A DNA stretch of 64,000 nucleotides from Mycobacterium sp. Z3061 (GTDB lineage: Bacteria > Actinomycetota > Actinomycetes > Mycobacteriales > Mycobacteriaceae). Positions within the stretch are counted from its first letter, which is position 1; each line of letters opens with the position of its first letter. Where the stretch lies: contig NZ_CP134062.1 in assembly GCF_031583025.1 (NCBI RefSeq), forward strand, positions 2,046,001 to 2,110,000, read 5' to 3'. This document shows positions 38,189-46,856 of the stretch, piece after piece. A model generated the notes under the pieces. That model did not search any database and was not told the DNA's origin. It worked only from the letters and a program-made list of their open reading frames with translations. The position numbers and the translations under genes are program-made.

Positions 38189-39523
38189 TCAGCTGATGTC
38201 GCGGTAGCGGCGCAACGCCTCGGTCCGCTCGGCGGCGTGGTCGACAATCGGTTCCGGATACCCGTCCGGCCGCTGCCCCTTCGAGAGATGCACATCGTCG
38301 GCGTCCCTCAGTTCGGGGACCCATCGACGAATGTAATCCCCTGCGGGATCGAACTTTTCGCCCTGCTTTGTCGGATTGAACACCCGGAAGTAGGGCGCCG
38401 CGTCGGTGCCGCAACCGGCACTCCACTGCCAGCCGTGTTGATTGTTGGCCATGTCGCCGTCTACCAGTTGCTCCAGAAACCAGCGGGCTCCCCACTGCCA
38501 CGGCAGGTGCAGGTCTTTGACCAGGAAGGAGGCGACGATCATGCGCACCCGGTTGTGCATGAACCCGGTCTCGCGCAGTTGGCGCATGCCGGCGTCCACG
38601 AACGGATAACCGGTCTCACCCGCCTTCCAGGCCTCGAACCGGCGTTTCGCCTGCGCGTCGGTGTCGGTCTCGATGGCGTCGAAATCGCGGTTCCAATTCC
38701 ACCAGACGCTGTGCGGCCAGTGATGCACGACCGCAGCGTAGAAATCGCGGAATGCCAACTCCCGCAAGTAGGCCGAGTCACCCTGGCGCCGTCGGTTGAG
38801 GTCGGCGACCATGGTTCGGGGGTGGATGGTGCCGAACTTGAGGTGCGCCGACATCCGGCTGGTGCCCGGCAGATCCGGCCGGTTGCGGTCGTCGGCGTAG
38901 CCTTTGACACCGCCCTCGAGGAATGTCGCCCACTGCGAAAGTGCCGCTGCCTCACCGGCCGCCAGATCCAGCTCGACGCCGGGATCAGGTGCCTTCACCT
39001 GTTTCCGGTTCTTGACCTCCGAGGGGTCCAGCCAGCTTGCTGAATCGGCGCCGGTCGCAGCGGGGGAGCGCCAACCGGTTTCGCGCCACCTGCCGAAGAA
39101 GGGTGTGAACACCTTGTACGGGGTGCCGTCGTCCTTGATGACCCGACCGGGCGAAACCAGGTACGGCGAGCCGGTGGCGACCAGCGGGACCGAGCCCAGC
39201 TCGTCGCGCACCAGCTCGTCGCGGCGCCGCCCGAACGGCGTGAAGTCCTCGGAGATGTGCACCGACGACGCGGCAATCGCTTTGGCCAGGGTGGGGATTC
39301 GCTCTTCGGGACGTCCGCGGGTCACCAGCAGCCGGCCGCCCAGATCGTCGTTCAGCCCGCGCAGTGAGTCGCCCAGAAACTGCAGGCGCCGTGGGCCCGA
39401 AGAGGCTTCCAGCCGCGGATCGAGAACGAAACAGGCCAGCACCTGATCGTTCTCCGCTGCAGCCGCAAGCGCTGGATGATCACCCAGACGCAGGTCGCGT
39501 CGAAACCACAACAATGCCGCCAT
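38189..39523 (-). CDS. phrB: Deoxyribodipyrimidine (CPD) photolyase
   Basis: 444 aa; repairs UV-induced cyclobutane pyrimidine dimers using FAD and blue light. The N-terminus ALLWFRRDLRLGDHPAL is the antenna domain. FAD-domain motifs include GTSRMSAHLKFGTIHPR, MHNRVRMIVASFLVKDL (motif for FAD contact), WQWSAGCGTDAAPYFRVFNP with the terminal electron-transfer Trp region, and DPAGDYIRRWVPEL. Length is normal. Ribosome site GGGGG precedes the ATG. M. tuberculosis lacks this gene. It is last in an apparent mmpL-tspO-phrB unit. Confidence 0.95.
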   Translation of the reverse strand: MAALLWFRRDLRLGDHPALAAAAENDQVLACFVLDPRLEASSGPRRLQFLGDSLRGLNDDLGGRLLVTRGRPEERIPTLAKAIAASSVHISEDFTPFGRRRDELVRDELGSVPLVATGSPYLVSPGRVIKDDGTPYKVFTPFFGRWRETGWRSPAATGADSASWLDPSEVKNRKQVKAPDPGVELDLAAGEAAALSQWATFLEGGVKGYADDRNRPDLPGTSRMSAHLKFGTIHPRTMVADLNRRRQGDSAYLRELAFRDFYAAVVHHWPHSVWWNWNRDFDAIETDTDAQAKRRFEAWKAGETGYPFVDAGMRQLRETGFMHNRVRMIVASFLVKDLHLPWQWGARWFLEQLVDGDMANNQHGWQWSAGCGTDAAPYFRVFNPTKQGEKFDPAGDYIRRWVPELRDADDVHLSKGQRPDGYPEPIVDHAAERTEALRRYRDIS

Positions 39524-39554
39524 TTTTCGTTTCCCCCTTCAGCGGTTGAGCCCG

Positions 39555-40034
39555 TCAGCGATTGAGCCGCCACACACTCGTTGCCAGCACCGTGGCGAAT
39601 CCACACCACAGTGGGTACGGCAACAACGCCCACCCCTTACGCGGGTCGGCGTCGACGGCGCGGCGCACCAGATCGGCACTGCTGACGGTCAGCGCGGCGG
39701 CACCCACGGCGGAGGGACCCAACTTGTGGTAGCGAAAGAACAGCCAGCTCCAACCCGCATTGATGGCCAGGTTGACCCCGAGCGCGGCGATGTAGCCGCG
39801 GGCTTCCTCGTCGCGCCCGTCTTCGCGGAACCGGTCGATGGTGTTAGCGGAAGTGACCGCGATATCGGTGTAGAGGCTGGTCCAGGCGATCGGGAAGGCG
39901 ACTTTGGGTGGCTGGAAGCTCGGCTTGCGGAGTCGGTCGTACCAGCCGGGGGTGCGGTTCGGGCTGGCGACGCTGCCGGAGGCCGCCGCGGCGGTGACGG
40001 CGAGGGCGGTGCCGGCCAGAGTTGACTTACTCAT
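39555..40034 (-). CDS. tspO: TspO/MBR-family tryptophan-rich membrane protein
   Basis: A 159-aa protein with five likely membrane helices. GWYDRLRKPSFQPPKVAFPIAWTSLYTDIA is the TspO signature, and NLAINAGWSWLFFRYHKLG gives the conserved W-x-x-x-F motif. Bacterial TspO binds porphyrins and modulates light- and stress-dependent pigment genes. It overlaps the upstream mmpL by 8 bp and lies 31 bp before phrB. Such genes recur beside carotenoid clusters in actinobacteria. Confidence 0.9.
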   Translation of the reverse strand: MSKSTLAGTALAVTAAAASGSVASPNRTPGWYDRLRKPSFQPPKVAFPIAWTSLYTDIAVTSANTIDRFREDGRDEEARGYIAALGVNLAINAGWSWLFFRYHKLGPSAVGAAALTVSSADLVRRAVDADPRKGWALLPYPLWCGFATVLATSVWRLNR

Positions 40035-42108
40035 GCTGTTTCCCTTCGGTTTCGGTGTGGGTGAGGTCAGCCGGCCACCAGATGCGGTCGCCGATGAGGG
40101 CGAAGAGTGCGGGGATCACCAGGGTTCGGACGACGAAGGTGTCCAGCAGGATGCCCAGGCCCACGATGATGCCCAGTTGGGTCATCACGATCAGCGGCAA
40201 GACGCCGAGGACGCAAAACACCGCCGCCAGAACGATTCCCGCGCTGGTGATGACACCGCCGGTGGCCGACACCGCGCGAACCATGCCGTCCCGCGCGCCG
40301 TGCCCGGCTGCCTCCTCGCGTGCACGGGTGACCAGGAAGATCGTGTAGTCCACTCCGAGCGCGGCCAGAAAGAGGAACGCGTACAGCGGCGCGATGTTGT
40401 CCAACGCAGGGAATCCGAACACGTGGATGCTCGCCCAGCCGCCGAGGCCCAGCGCGGCCAGCGCACCCAGAATGGTCGCCGCCAACAGGGTGGGCGGGGC
40501 CAGGGCAGACCGCAGCAGCGCGTAGAGGACGACCAGGATCACCAGCAGAATCGCCGGTATCAACAGGATTCGATCGTGTACTGCGGCGTCTCGGGTGTCC
40601 AGTGCCTGGGCGTCCGGCCCGCCCACCAGCGCCTCGGGCGTCACCGCCCGGGTCGAATCTCGCAGCGCCGCAATGGTACTGAACGCTCGCGGGGAGGACG
40701 GCGCCGCATCTGTGACGACCGACCACTTGGTCAGACCGCTACCCGAGGTGCCGGCCGGATTGGCCGAAACGACCCCCGGGGTGGCGGTGATGGCCTGTTG
40801 CACCTGCGGTGCGTTGTCGGTCGGCGCGATCACTTCGGTGGGATTGGCCAGCCCCGCGGGAAAATGTTGGGCCACGATATCGAAGCCTGTCACCGAATCC
40901 GCTTTGACGCGAAACTGTTCCGTCTGGGACAAGCCGATGCGGGTACTGAGCAGACCGGTGGCCAGCACGCCCAGCAGAACAATCGTGACGGAGGCGACCA
41001 GAACCGGACGGCGCGATACGGCTTCGGCGACCCGGTGCCAGATGCCGGTTTCGGTCGCCTCGTGCTCCGTGTCACCGGGCTGAGGTACGAACGGCCAGAA
41101 CAGCCGCCGGCCGCACACCGCCAGCAGCGGTGGAAGCAGCACCAGCACCGAGACGGCGGCAACCAACAGCCCGCAGGCGGCCAGCGCTCCCAGGCTGCGG
41201 GTGCTGGGGGTGGACGCGAAGACCAGGGTGAGCAGCGCCAGCACCACCGTGGCGTTGCTGGCCACGATCGCCGGTCCGGCCATCCGGACCGCTCGACGCA
41301 ACGCGTCCCGGTGATCCCGGTGGCGTCGAAGTTCCTGCCGGTAACGCGAAATCAGCAGCAGCGCGTAGTTGGTGCCCGCACCGAACACCAACACGCTGGT
41401 GATGCCCGAAGTGGAACCGTCGAAGTTCAAACCGGTCAGCGACGCCACCGTGACACCGACGGCGCTGGCCAACCGGTCGGCGAAGCCGATCACCACCAGG
41501 GGTACCAGCCACAGCACCGGCGAGCGGTAGGTGGCGATCAGCAGCAAAGCAACCACCGATGCGGTCACCGCCAACAGGGTGATGTTGGCATTGCTGAAAG
41601 CGTTGGCGATGTCCGCTCCGAACGCCGGCCCGCCGGTGACGTTTGCCGTCATTCCCGCGGGCAAGCCCTGGTTCGCGGCGGTGCGCAGCGCAGCCACTTC
41701 CTCGTTGAGCGGCAACCCGGACAGCTCGGCGCTGATCGGTACGATTCCGATCGCCGCCTTGCCGTCGCCGGACACCAGTACCGGCGCCGCGGGCGCCCCG
41801 TCGTGGATAGTCGCCAGCATCCGGCCGCGGGCGCCTTCGCAGGCTTGCTTCAGGGCATCCGTGGCGCCGGACCCGTTCACCACCACGATCAGCGGTACCC
41901 GGTCACCACCGGGGAACTGGTTGGACAGCTTCTGCACCTTCGCCGAATCAGAATCGGTAGGCACCGACAGCGGCGCCTGCCCAGCTGCGGCATTCCCTCC
42001 GACCAGTGCCATGAAACCGGCGGCCAGCACGAAGACGCCGAGCGCAAGCAGCCAGGAGCGGCGTCGGGTCAGGGTTGCGGCGAATCCGTCCCACACACCA
42101 CCAAGCAT
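40027..42108 (-). CDS. MMPL/RND-family transporter
   Basis: A 693-aa membrane transporter with two RND halves, each with a large extracytoplasmic loop and about six helices. The second half has GVDYTIFLVTRAREE, the proton-relay Asp-Tyr pair. In the first half the matching site reads GTNYALLLISRYRQEL, with N247 in place of Asp. The ATG at 42108 is chosen; an in-frame TTG at 42132 would add eight residues. The start lies inside a palindrome (42107-42123) shared with the divergent MarR gene, so MarR probably represses it. The cargo may be a lipid or carotenoid. Confidence 0.9.
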   Translation of the reverse strand: MLGGVWDGFAATLTRRRSWLLALGVFVLAAGFMALVGGNAAAGQAPLSVPTDSDSAKVQKLSNQFPGGDRVPLIVVVNGSGATDALKQACEGARGRMLATIHDGAPAAPVLVSGDGKAAIGIVPISAELSGLPLNEEVAALRTAANQGLPAGMTANVTGGPAFGADIANAFSNANITLLAVTASVVALLLIATYRSPVLWLVPLVVIGFADRLASAVGVTVASLTGLNFDGSTSGITSVLVFGAGTNYALLLISRYRQELRRHRDHRDALRRAVRMAGPAIVASNATVVLALLTLVFASTPSTRSLGALAACGLLVAAVSVLVLLPPLLAVCGRRLFWPFVPQPGDTEHEATETGIWHRVAEAVSRRPVLVASVTIVLLGVLATGLLSTRIGLSQTEQFRVKADSVTGFDIVAQHFPAGLANPTEVIAPTDNAPQVQQAITATPGVVSANPAGTSGSGLTKWSVVTDAAPSSPRAFSTIAALRDSTRAVTPEALVGGPDAQALDTRDAAVHDRILLIPAILLVILVVLYALLRSALAPPTLLAATILGALAALGLGGWASIHVFGFPALDNIAPLYAFLFLAALGVDYTIFLVTRAREEAAGHGARDGMVRAVSATGGVITSAGIVLAAVFCVLGVLPLIVMTQLGIIVGLGILLDTFVVRTLVIPALFALIGDRIWWPADLTHTETEGKQHE

Positions 42109-42139
42109 TTCAGTAACTGAAATATTAATCAACTGAAAT
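42107..42139. promoter_or_regulatory. MarR operator region between mmpL and marR
   Basis: ATTTCAGTAACTGAAAT (42107-42123) is a perfect inverted repeat with 8-bp arms and a single central base. AACTGAAAT recurs at 42131-42139, 16 bp after its first copy at 42115. The region lies between the divergent mmpL and marR genes and covers the mmpL start codon. CAGTAACT (42111-42118) also occurs upstream of the SOUL gene. Confidence 0.75.
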
Positions 42140-42156
42140 TAGGGACGAAAAACGAT

Positions 42157-42666
42157 ATGCTGCTCATCGGTATGCAACCCGACGAGCCGGCGTGCCACCG
42201 CGCAGCCCTGGAATCGCAGATCACCGCTGATCTGCGGGAGTTGTCGTCTGAATCCGACCAGATCGGGCGGATTTTCGCAGTCTCCCACGATGTTCGGCCC
42301 ACTGACTTTCGGGCCCTGCTGCACATCATGGTGGCCGAGACCGCCGGCCAGCCCATGACATCCGGGGATCTGAGTCAGCGAATGGGTCTGTCGGGCGCGG
42401 CGATCACCTACCTTGTCGACCGGCTGATCGACTCGGGTCACATACGTCGGGACTCCCATCCCGCTGATCGGCGCAAGGTGATCTTGCGCCACGCGGAGCC
42501 GGGGATGCACACCGCGCGGTCATTCTTCACCCCGCTCGGCCAGCACACCCATGAGGCGATGGCCGACCTGCCCGACGCCGATCTGGCTGCTGCGCATCGG
42601 GTTTTCGACGCATTGCTGGCCGCGATGCGCCAGTTTCAGGCCGAACTGGGCCCCACCGATTCCTGA
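42157..42666 (+). CDS. MarR-family regulator
   Basis: A 169-aa winged-helix regulator. The HTH and wing are in MTSGDLSQRMGLSGAAITYLVDRLIDSGHIRRDSHPADRRKV. An ATG five codons later (42172) is an alternative start. It is divergent from the mmpL-tspO-phrB unit across a perfect palindrome. It is strikingly similar to the second MarR gene at 49133: both share ALLHIMVAETAG and ITYLVDR. Its 3' end overlaps the convergent second mmpL by 31 bp. Confidence 0.9.
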   Translation: MLLIGMQPDEPACHRAALESQITADLRELSSESDQIGRIFAVSHDVRPTDFRALLHIMVAETAGQPMTSGDLSQRMGLSGAAITYLVDRLIDSGHIRRDSHPADRRKVILRHAEPGMHTARSFFTPLGQHTHEAMADLPDADLAAAHRVFDALLAAMRQFQAELGPTDS

Positions 42667-44894
42667 AACGCCCGCGGTAATCCGCGACCGCGTGCCATGT
42701 TGAAAGTCCGCCGGTGCCACTCGGCCAGGGGTCTGGGCGCCCACCAGTTGAGCCGGCCGAGCACGTGCATGAACGCCGGGACGAGAATCATGCGGATAAC
42801 GGTGGCGTCCACCAGGATCGCGATCGTCAACCCGACGGCGAACATGCGCATGAACGACACCCCGGCGGACATGAGGGCGGCGAATGAGATCGACATCAGC
42901 AGCGCCGCGGCAGTCACCACCCGACCGGTGCGGGCGATACCGAGAGCGACGCTTTCGTCGTTGTCGGCGTGGGTTTGCGGTGACGCGAGCCAGTATTCGC
43001 GGATCCGGGACAGTAGGAAGACTTCGTAATCCATCGACAGGCCGAACGCGATGCAGAACATCAGCACCGGAACGTTCACCGCCAGCGTCCCGGTGGGAGT
43101 GGTACCGGCCGCCCCGAGGTGGCCTTCCTGGAAGATCCACACCAGCGCGCCGAACGTCGCCGTCAGCGACAACATGTTGAGCAGTACGGCCTTGATCGGC
43201 AGCACCACGCTGCCGGACAGCAGGAACAACAACGCCAGCATCACGACCGCGATGAAGCCGAATACCAGGGGCAGTCGTGAGGTGATGCCGTGCACGCAGT
43301 CGCGATTCGTCTGCGCCAGACCGGTGACCAGAGCCCGCTTGCCCGCGGGCAGCGCGACCTCATGCACACGGGCCAGTTGCTCCTCGGACTCTTGCGTATA
43401 CAAGGCCGCGGTGCTGTCCACCGTGAGAAACGCTGCGCCGTCGGCCATTCCGGTCGGCGCCGACGGCGGTCCCTTGGGTTCCCCGGCGATGAAAGTGCCG
43501 GTCGGCGCCGACACCGACGACACGTCGGGCACCCGCGACAACTCCGCGGCGTACTCGTCGATATCCGAGCGGCTCAGTCCTGCGGTGTCGGGGATCACGA
43601 TCTTGACCCGCGTCGTGGAGTTCGACGGGAACTCCGATCGGATCCGGTCGTTGGCCAACCGCGCCGATGAAGTGGCGGGCAGCACGCGGTCGTCGGCATA
43701 CCCCCACTTCACTCCGAGGAAGGGTGTGCCTAACGCAAGCAGCAGCACGATCAGGATCAAGCCCAACGGGATCGCTTGCCTGATAACGAGTTTCGCCATC
43801 CGATACCAGAAGGTCTGTTCGATCGGCGGGGCGGCCGGTTGCGGTAGACGCAGCATCCGTCGCGCCAGGCGCCGCACGTCGAACGCATCGATGCGGTGGC
43901 CCAGTAACACCAGCGCGGCCGGTGTGATCGAGACGGCGGCGGCAGCGGCGAAGGCCACTACCGCGATGCCGGCATAGGCGAACGACTTGAGAAAGTACAT
44001 CGGGAAGAAGATCATCCCGAGCAGCGCCAGCGCCACCGTCATCGCGGAGAAGAGCACGGTTCGGCCGGCGGTGGCCATGGTATGCACCACGGCCTCATCC
44101 GGTGGCACCCCGTCGCCCAGCTCGTCCCGATAGCGGCTGACGATCAGCAGGGTGTAGTCGATGGCCAGCGCGAATCCCAGTGCGACAGAGACGTTCAACG
44201 CAAAGATCGACACGTCGGTGAACAGAGCGATGCCGCGTAGCGCGGCGAGTGAGCCCAGGATCGCGAACCCGCCCACCGCCACCGGCAGAGCGGCCGCCAA
44301 CAGACCTCCGAAGACCCATACCAGCGCGATAAAGCTCAGCGGGATGGCGATGACTTCCATTCGCAGCAAGTCGTTTTCGGTCTGTTTGTTGATCTGTGCG
44401 TAGACCATCGCCGACCCACCGGCTTGCACAGAGACCCCGTCACGTTCGCCGGCGAAGCGGTCCGCCAGTGCCTGGGCGTGTTTGGCGCTGGTGTTCTCGT
44501 CACCCTTGAGCGTGGCGATGATCATGGCCGTTTTGCCGTCGCCGCTGAGCGTGCCCGGGGTGGGTTGGGGCTGCCAGGGCGAGGCGACCTGGGAAACAAA
44601 GGGCGATTCGGCGAGTTGTCGAGTCAGGTCGGTGCCCACCAGGTGCCCGGGGCCGGCTTTCACCCCGTTCTCGGAGCTGACCAGCAGCACGAGTTCCATG
44701 TCACCCTGATGAAACTCATCGGCGAGCAGCGTCGATGCCCGGGCCGATTCCGAAGTGGGATCGAGGAATCCTCCGCCGGAGAGACTGCCCGCGGCCGGGA
44801 TGCCGAAGACCGCGGCCGCGATCATCACTAGGACGGCAGCGGCAATCACCCGCCGCGGCGCGGCGACGGAGACTCGGGCAAGTTGCGCAAGCAT
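42636..44894 (-). CDS. MmpL11/MmpL3-like transporter
   Basis: A 752-aa RND-type transporter. Both proton-relay pairs are intact: D246-Y247 in AIDYTLLIVSRYRDEL and the C-half MDYEVFLLSRIREYW. The two porter-domain loops lie at about residues 45-175 and 400-540. The ATG at 44894 has GAGGAC upstream. MmpL proteins export envelope lipids; MmpL11-like ones are linked to wax esters and heme uptake, which would fit the heme-binding neighbours, but the cargo is not shown. An AT-rich element lies about 50 bp upstream. Confidence 0.9.
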   Translation of the reverse strand: MLAQLARVSVAAPRRVIAAAVLVMIAAAVFGIPAAGSLSGGGFLDPTSESARASTLLADEFHQGDMELVLLVSSENGVKAGPGHLVGTDLTRQLAESPFVSQVASPWQPQPTPGTLSGDGKTAMIIATLKGDENTSAKHAQALADRFAGERDGVSVQAGGSAMVYAQINKQTENDLLRMEVIAIPLSFIALVWVFGGLLAAALPVAVGGFAILGSLAALRGIALFTDVSIFALNVSVALGFALAIDYTLLIVSRYRDELGDGVPPDEAVVHTMATAGRTVLFSAMTVALALLGMIFFPMYFLKSFAYAGIAVVAFAAAAAVSITPAALVLLGHRIDAFDVRRLARRMLRLPQPAAPPIEQTFWYRMAKLVIRQAIPLGLILIVLLLALGTPFLGVKWGYADDRVLPATSSARLANDRIRSEFPSNSTTRVKIVIPDTAGLSRSDIDEYAAELSRVPDVSSVSAPTGTFIAGEPKGPPSAPTGMADGAAFLTVDSTAALYTQESEEQLARVHEVALPAGKRALVTGLAQTNRDCVHGITSRLPLVFGFIAVVMLALLFLLSGSVVLPIKAVLLNMLSLTATFGALVWIFQEGHLGAAGTTPTGTLAVNVPVLMFCIAFGLSMDYEVFLLSRIREYWLASPQTHADNDESVALGIARTGRVVTAAALLMSISFAALMSAGVSFMRMFAVGLTIAILVDATVIRMILVPAFMHVLGRLNWWAPRPLAEWHRRTFNMARGRGLPRAFQESVGPSSA

Positions 44895-44942
44895 GGTCCG
44901 TCCTCGTGATGACGTATCTCCAGCCAACCGCAGCAACGGTTA

Positions 44943-44962
44943 AGATTATTAAACATTAATCT
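44943..44962 (-). promoter_or_regulatory. AT-rich repeat upstream of second mmpL
   Basis: AGATTA (44943-44948) and TAATCT (44957-44962) form an inverted repeat around TTAAACAT. TTAAACATT (44949-44957) also occurs in the SOUL promoter at 46063-46071. The island is strikingly AT-rich in a GC-rich genome and probably holds promoter plus regulator site for the mmpL gene. Confidence 0.5.
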
Positions 44963-45043
44963 AATGAAGCGACGGTTGCTAGCTCTAACGAGGCGGGCGT
45001 GCCGCTGGTTCAACCGTATTCGGCAACGAGTTGCCGTTTTCGG

Positions 45044-45442
45044 TTAACCGGCCAACTTTAGCGCCGTGACCAGCGTGTCTGGATCGGCGACAGTCACTGT
45101 CAATGCAGAGTGATCCCGAAATCCGATGACTCGCCGGATCCTCGGCTCGAAGTGGATGCACACGCCCGCTGCCGCATTCGTTCCGAAGGTGAGTCCGTCG
45201 TCGGCCATCGACAGGCGCGGGCCGACGGCGGTCCACCATCGGTAGGGTCCGGTGACGTGCGCCTCGACCGCGTCGGACAACGGCACTTCGACGCGCAACG
45301 CCCCGTACCGGGCGACGAAGCGGCCGTCGACGGTCAATGTCACACCCTGTTCGCCGGGCCAGCGGAAGGGGAGCCACAGCGGCGCCAGGCGGGGGTCGTA
45401 GTGGTAGGGGAAGTGTCGGGCGGTCTTCCCGGGTGAGTTCAT
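45044..45442 (-). CDS. Conserved hypothetical protein
   Basis: 132 aa, no signal peptide or membrane segment. FPYHYDPRLAPLWLPFRWPGEQGVTLTVDGR starts a region of beta-strand character through VPLSDAVEAHVTGPYRWWTAVGPRL and CIHFEPRIRRVIGFRDHSALTVTV. I have seen similar mycobacterial hypotheticals but no assigned function. The ATG at 45442 is chosen because it lies 5 bp past the STAS stop; a longer frame reaches 45484. It forms a unit with the STAS gene. Confidence 0.7.
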   Translation of the reverse strand: MNSPGKTARHFPYHYDPRLAPLWLPFRWPGEQGVTLTVDGRFVARYGALRVEVPLSDAVEAHVTGPYRWWTAVGPRLSMADDGLTFGTNAAAGVCIHFEPRIRRVIGFRDHSALTVTVADPDTLVTALKLAG

Positions 45443-45446
45443 CGCC

Positions 45447-45881
45447 CTACCGCACCAGTCCTGGCACCTGACGCCGAGTGGCAAGGGCGTCCTCGATCAG
45501 TTGCAGCGCCTCGGGCACGGATCTCACCAGCGGTAAGCCGTGATCGCGCACCACCCTCAAAACCGTTCGCACGGCCGGACCGCTGACGATGTTGCAGTAC
45601 AGGCCGGCGGCTCGATGCTGATGGTTGAGAGCGAGCAGTTGCTGGAATCCTTCGATGCCGAGGAAATCCAGGTGGCTGAGATCGATGATCAAAGGCGTAC
45701 GCGCCTTGGTGAAACGGCGGACTTCCGCAGCGATCTGTCCGGCGTTCGACGCATCAATATCTCCGTCGAGTTGAACTACTGTCGCCAGACTGCGGGCGTA
45801 TACGAACATCTGTGCCCCATCGCAATTCACCACGTAGCGGTAGCGGGGGCGTCGTTGGTCTTGGGAATCTGCAGCGTGCAT
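45447..45881 (-). CDS. STAS-domain protein without phosphorylatable Ser
   Basis: 144 aa. VVQLDGDIDASNAGQIAAEVRRF and PLIIDLSHLDFLGIEGFQQLLAL define a STAS (anti-sigma factor antagonist) domain. In classic members this loop reads D-S-S-G with a phosphorylated Ser; here it is L-G-I-E-G, so the usual phosphoswitch is absent and a Glu sits nearby. It could be a constitutively binding antagonist or a ligand sensor. It lies with a hypothetical gene and divergent from the SOUL gene. Confidence 0.85.
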   Translation of the reverse strand: MHAADSQDQRRPRYRYVVNCDGAQMFVYARSLATVVQLDGDIDASNAGQIAAEVRRFTKARTPLIIDLSHLDFLGIEGFQQLLALNHQHRAAGLYCNIVSGPAVRTVLRVVRDHGLPLVRSVPEALQLIEDALATRRQVPGLVR

Positions 45882-46231
45882 CGGCGTGGCCTATCAAATT
45901 GTGGGTGAAACCGATGGAACTCGATGTTCCAGAGCTCCGGGACTGTAGCTGCGGACTCAACTGATACCAGCCTAGACGCAATCTGGGAGGTTGGTTCTTG
46001 CAGTGATCTGGGCAACACCGGTGGAGTCTGCAGGCACACCGTTCGCCTGGAGCTTAATTAATTTAAACATTCAGTAACTTAACAAAATCACCATATCCGC
46101 GTATGCTGAACGTGCCGAGGCTAGTGCCCGGGTGGTGGTTCAGCAGTGACGGCGCCGGTCTGAGTTACTGGCTCAGTTGTGGGCGCCGAAGATTCGCGAC
46201 ACCATGGGAACGATGAGGGAAAGAGGCGACC
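45882..46231. promoter_or_regulatory. STAS-SOUL divergent promoter with AT-rich element
   Basis: A 350-bp gene-free gap. The stretch 46052-46090 is very AT-rich and contains TTAAACATT (46063-46071) joined to CATTCAGTAACTTAAC (46068-46083). The first word recurs upstream of the second mmpL, CAGTAACT recurs in the marR/mmpL operator, and CATTCAGTAACTTAAC matches 14 of 16 bases upstream of crtE. The rest shows nothing I recognise. Confidence 0.55.
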
Positions 46232-46828
46232 TTGTTCAAATCTATTGGAGCAGTGGTGGGGCAGGTCGCTGAAGCGGCCGGCATGGTCGTGGGGTACCGG
46301 CACAGCATCGAAGAGCCTGCTCACACCACCGAAAAGCTGACGCGCGACGTGGAGCTCCGCCACTACGGCGATCGGATCGCGGCCCAGACCACCGTCGTCG
46401 CTGATGAGGAATCGGCCCGCAACGTTGGGTTCCGACGGCTGGCACGCTACATCTTCGGGGCGAACAACGATCGCGAGAAGGTCGCAATGACGGCTCCGGT
46501 GGCGCAGGAGTCGCGCAACAAGGGAGAGTGGGTGATCCAGTTCTTCATGCCCTCGGAAAAGACGATGGAGACGCTTCCCTCGCCCGACGACGGCGATGTC
46601 GAGTTGGTGACCGTGCCGCCCTCGACGGTTGCGGTGCACAAGTTCAACGGCATCCCCAGCCGGCGCGCGGTCGCCTCTCACACCAAGCAGTTGATGGACA
46701 CGCTGGGGGAGTTGGGATTCGAGGCGACGGACTCTCCGGCGGCCTGGTTCTATGACCCGCCCTGGACCGTTCCGGCGTTGCGCCGCAACGAAATCGCCGT
46801 CCCGGTCAAACCCAGGAGTGGAGTCTGA
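46232..46828 (+). CDS. SOUL-family heme-binding protein
   Basis: A 198-aa SOUL domain protein. VELRHYGDRIAAQTTV, REKVAMTAPVAQE and EWVIQFFMPSEKTMETLP are SOUL/HBP motifs. Family members bind heme or other tetrapyrroles and include proteins in photosynthetic or light-stress contexts. The start is a TTG at 46232 with AGAGG upstream. It lies 28 bp before the IPP isomerase gene in the same direction, so heme-binding protein, Fni and the glycosyltransferase may be one transcript. Confidence 0.88.
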   Translation: MFKSIGAVVGQVAEAAGMVVGYRHSIEEPAHTTEKLTRDVELRHYGDRIAAQTTVVADEESARNVGFRRLARYIFGANNDREKVAMTAPVAQESRNKGEWVIQFFMPSEKTMETLPSPDDGDVELVTVPPSTVAVHKFNGIPSRRAVASHTKQLMDTLGELGFEATDSPAAWFYDPPWTVPALRRNEIAVPVKPRSGV

Positions 46829-46856
46829 GCATGCTGACCGGTAGGGCCGGAGTCCC

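Noticed and set aside
39904-42120. 738-codon plus-strand frame
   Set aside because: Antisense to mmpL; Arg/Gln/His-rich shadow without motifs.
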